Shown here: positions 62,311-64,000 of the stretch, piece by piece
Layout: each line of letters starts with the position of its first letter
Position numbering within the stretch: position 1 is the stretch's first letter
NCBI GenBank assembly: GCA_951812655.1
Contig: OX638319.1
Span: forward strand, 1,527,620-1,591,619
Source of the DNA: an uncultured Candidatus Nitrosopumilus sp.
GTDB lineage: Archaea; Thermoproteota; Nitrososphaeria; Nitrososphaerales; Nitrosopumilaceae
Direction of reading: 5' to 3'
DNA length: 64,000 bases
The notes under the pieces: generated by a model
Database searches by the model: none
Told to the model about the DNA's origin: nothing
What the model saw: only the letters and a program-made list of their open reading frames with translations
Translations under genes and position numbers: made by a program

Positions 62311-62734
62311 GGATTTGGTCTCGCGTTATAGGTTATTAATTATTCGCATCAATGTATTACGATCTATAGCAAAATAACAAGGCCGAACTTATTCATCAAG
62401 ACAATTTTAGATTTTATGTATAAAGTAGGAATACAGCAAAGAAATTCTTGCAACATAAGAATTCAAAAACAATTCAAATACAAAATTGATGATAATCAAT
62501 CCCATGAATAAAACAGACAAACAAGGGATCAAAAAAGAAGAAAGCAAACAACATGATTTAAGATTCAGTCAAAATTAGATAACATGATTTTGAGAATCAA
62601 GATTTTTGAACACATTCATTGTTAGTATTTCAAGTTATTTGTTTTTAATATGTGGTAGAAGTTTCAGCTATAGTAACAAGTCAAATAAACTGTAAAACGC
62701 CTAACCTTAAATTTACTAAATTTTTGCCCAGAAC
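62311..62734. other. Gap upstream of the methyltransferase
   Basis: 424 bp AT-rich, containing the promoter regions of both flanking genes. A hydrophilic 24-codon + strand frame (62504-62578, MNKTDKQGIKKEE...) is weak. Nothing else found. Confidence 0.4.
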
Positions 62735-63340
62735 ATGGACTCAACAAAAGACTTGCACGATTGGAACACATTTTACAAGGAAACTAACGTGGAAGAAATG
62801 CCATGGTATGAAAAAGACCTTGATCCTGATATGAGTGAGCAGATAAAGTCCAAAAAAATGAAGAAAGGAAAATTTCTAGACATAGGTACGGGGCCCGGAA
62901 CGCAGGCCATAGAGTTGAGCAAAATGGGATTTGAATGTACAGGTGCAGACATTGCAAAACACGCTATCGACAAAGCCAGTCAGATTTCAGACGCAGTTGA
63001 TTTCGTGGTGGATGACATTCTGAATTCGTCACTTTCAGATAATTCGTTTGACTATATTCTGGACAGAGGGTGTTTTCACATATTTGAGTCAAAGTCACAT
63101 AAAGTGTATCTTCAGCAGGTTAAACGCATTTTGAAACAAGATGGGACACTGTTTCTAAAGACAATGAGTGTTGAAGAGACGCGTTTTCCTGAAAGCGGTG
63201 CGCCATACAAATTCTCAAAGGAGGAAATTACAAGCATTTTCGGGAAATTTTTCAACGTATCAGAAATCAGATCAACAGTTTATCATGGAAGGATCAGACC
63301 CAGACCCAAAGCACTGTTTGCAGTGATTTTAAACAAGTGA
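62735..63340 (+). CDS. SAM-dependent methyltransferase
   Basis: A 201-residue class I Rossmann methyltransferase. Motif I FLDIGTGPGTQAIEL (47-61), the acidic ADIAKHAIDKA, FVVDDIL and FDYILDRGCFHIF are visible. The N-terminal DLHDWNTFYKETNVEEMPWY resembles thiopurine/thiol methyltransferase-type proteins. Substrate unknown. ATG start. Confidence 0.87.
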   Translation: MDSTKDLHDWNTFYKETNVEEMPWYEKDLDPDMSEQIKSKKMKKGKFLDIGTGPGTQAIELSKMGFECTGADIAKHAIDKASQISDAVDFVVDDILNSSLSDNSFDYILDRGCFHIFESKSHKVYLQQVKRILKQDGTLFLKTMSVEETRFPESGAPYKFSKEEITSIFGKFFNVSEIRSTVYHGRIRPRPKALFAVILNK

Positions 63341-63357
63341 TTTTGGTTTTGAATACG

Positions 63358-63927
63358 TCATGGAACTATTACAAAATCAAATTCAGAATATACAATACCA
63401 TCGGATTCAGATGTTTCCAATATTAACGAGGACTTGGTGAGCCAGTCATGGTGCTCGTCACCTTCAAAATAAAGTTGTGTCGTGAGTGCAGGTCCTTCAA
63501 GTGATGAAACCTTCAAGTGTATATGTGCAGGTCTGAATTGACCACCCTCTGAATACTTTCCAGGAAATATGGTATCAATCACATACTTTCCATTGTCATC
63601 TGCGTGAACTTTGCCCCGCAAGACAAAGTCTTCAAAATGATATTTGCCCACAGAATCAGTTTGCCATACATCAATGATTGCACCAGGGATAGGATTGCAA
63701 TCAACGTCCAAGATATTTCCTGAAACAACTAGTCTTTGTCCTTCCAAAAATTCACCGATTTTTTCCTTTAGGGGGGAACCTTCAAGATAGTACGGCCCTT
63801 CAGCATTATTTTCAGTTAAAGTGCACGGGTTGTCAGAATCGGGCATTCCATCATATTGCCAAAGCACACTTCCCAAAACCAACACCACAGCTATCGGCAC
63901 TGCAGAAACAACAACTCTATTGAACAC
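63358..63927 (-). CDS. Intradiol ring-cleavage dioxygenase-like protein, membrane-anchored
   Basis: 189 residues from GTG 63927. N-terminal TM or signal anchor (residues 5-24). The Fe(III) ligand set of protocatechuate/catechol dioxygenases is present: Y96, Y125, H135 and H137 (FRPAHIHLKV), with R132. CTLTENNAEGPYYLEG is the family N-terminal motif. Substrate is unknown; an exported dioxygenase in an ammonia oxidiser is unexpected, and it may act on extracellular aromatics. Confidence 0.85.
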   Translation of the reverse strand: MFNRVVVSAVPIAVVLVLGSVLWQYDGMPDSDNPCTLTENNAEGPYYLEGSPLKEKIGEFLEGQRLVVSGNILDVDCNPIPGAIIDVWQTDSVGKYHFEDFVLRGKVHADDNGKYVIDTIFPGKYSEGGQFRPAHIHLKVSSLEGPALTTQLYFEGDEHHDWLTKSSLILETSESDGIVYSEFDFVIVP

Positions 63928-64000
63928 GACAACAAGAAAAAAAATTTATCAAATTATAAGCTTCTGAAACAAGAGAACGCACACTCCAATGGAAACAGGT

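Noticed and set aside
1-64000. Search for tRNA, rRNA, CRISPR arrays and transposases
   Set aside because: No T-arm consensus, rRNA core sequence, regularly spaced repeats or transposase motifs were seen by eye; a tRNAscan or Infernal run could still reveal small RNAs.

Overview
This window is chromosomal DNA from an ammonia-oxidising archaeon of the Nitrososphaerota (Thaumarchaeota), most likely group I.1a and close to Nitrosopumilus/Nitrosarchaeum. The evidence is an archaeal-type amoC, archaeal informational genes (RpoK/Rpb6, S25e, S26e, Alba, deoxyhypusine synthase, archaeal ThrRS), a CDP-alcohol transferase of the archaetidylinositol-phosphate synthase type, a PEFG-type C-terminal sorting signal on a cupredoxin, WW-rich repeats typical of this phylum, low GC, and TATA boxes 20-30 nt ahead of many start codons (leaderless transcription). 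I found no rRNA, tRNA, CRISPR array or intact insertion sequence.

Layout. 0-19 kb is a dense housekeeping region: UbiA prenyltransferase, aldo/keto reductase, glutaminase-less asparagine-synthetase-like protein, HTH regulator, Alba, RpoK, S25e, deoxyhypusine synthase, pentapeptide-repeat protein, ThrRS, PQQ-type sugar dehydrogenase, agmatinase-family enzyme, phospholipid synthase, S26e, PfkB kinase, an NAD kinase fused to a winged helix, and CTP synthase. 20.4-27.4 kb is the tryptophan pathway: trpE-G-D-C-B overlap one another by 4-8 nt, while trpA is separated by a membrane-anchored cupredoxin gene on the other strand; trpF is not here. 27.5-31.8 kb holds an Hrq1-like helicase and an MGME1-like PD-(D/E)XK nuclease. 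32-48 kb is an accessory region of small, mostly lineage-specific genes, a two-component pair, a His-rich polytopic membrane protein, a barrel-like protein carrying two WW repeats, and a Rad3/XPD-like Fe-S helicase gene that is interrupted by an in-frame TAG and has lost a normal start codon. ilvD lies at 48.1-49.8 kb. 50-64 kb holds many micro-genes, a DM13 protein with 14 perfect copies of an 18-bp repeat, two membrane-linked winged-helix systems, a stand-alone amoC, an operon-like chain of zinc-ribbon and single-TM microproteins, a large Ig/PKD-repeat secreted protein, a methyltransferase and an intradiol-dioxygenase-like protein.

Two points stand out. First, the 348-residue membrane protein at 34848-35894 carries, twice, the exact D-x3-H-x12-H spacing with [S/T]-P-x-H that forms the CuC metal-site motif of AmoC/PmoC, and the AmoC in this same window shows the same spacing (D41-H45-H58). 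This suggests an undescribed membrane metalloprotein related, by descent or convergence, to the ammonia monooxygenase C subunit. Second, a membrane-tethered winged-helix regulator (54376-55131) and a divergently transcribed small membrane protein (55223-55537) share the same extracytoplasmic NP-x2-GSGTP module plus following TM segment, suggesting a regulator/partner pair.

Many genes under about 60 codons were found by reading the gaps by eye: Cys/His microproteins, a YHS protein, a C2H2 finger and single-TM peptides. Several overlap neighbours in TAATG or ATGA fashion, which supports their being real. Functional names rest on visible motifs and remembered families; no database search was run.
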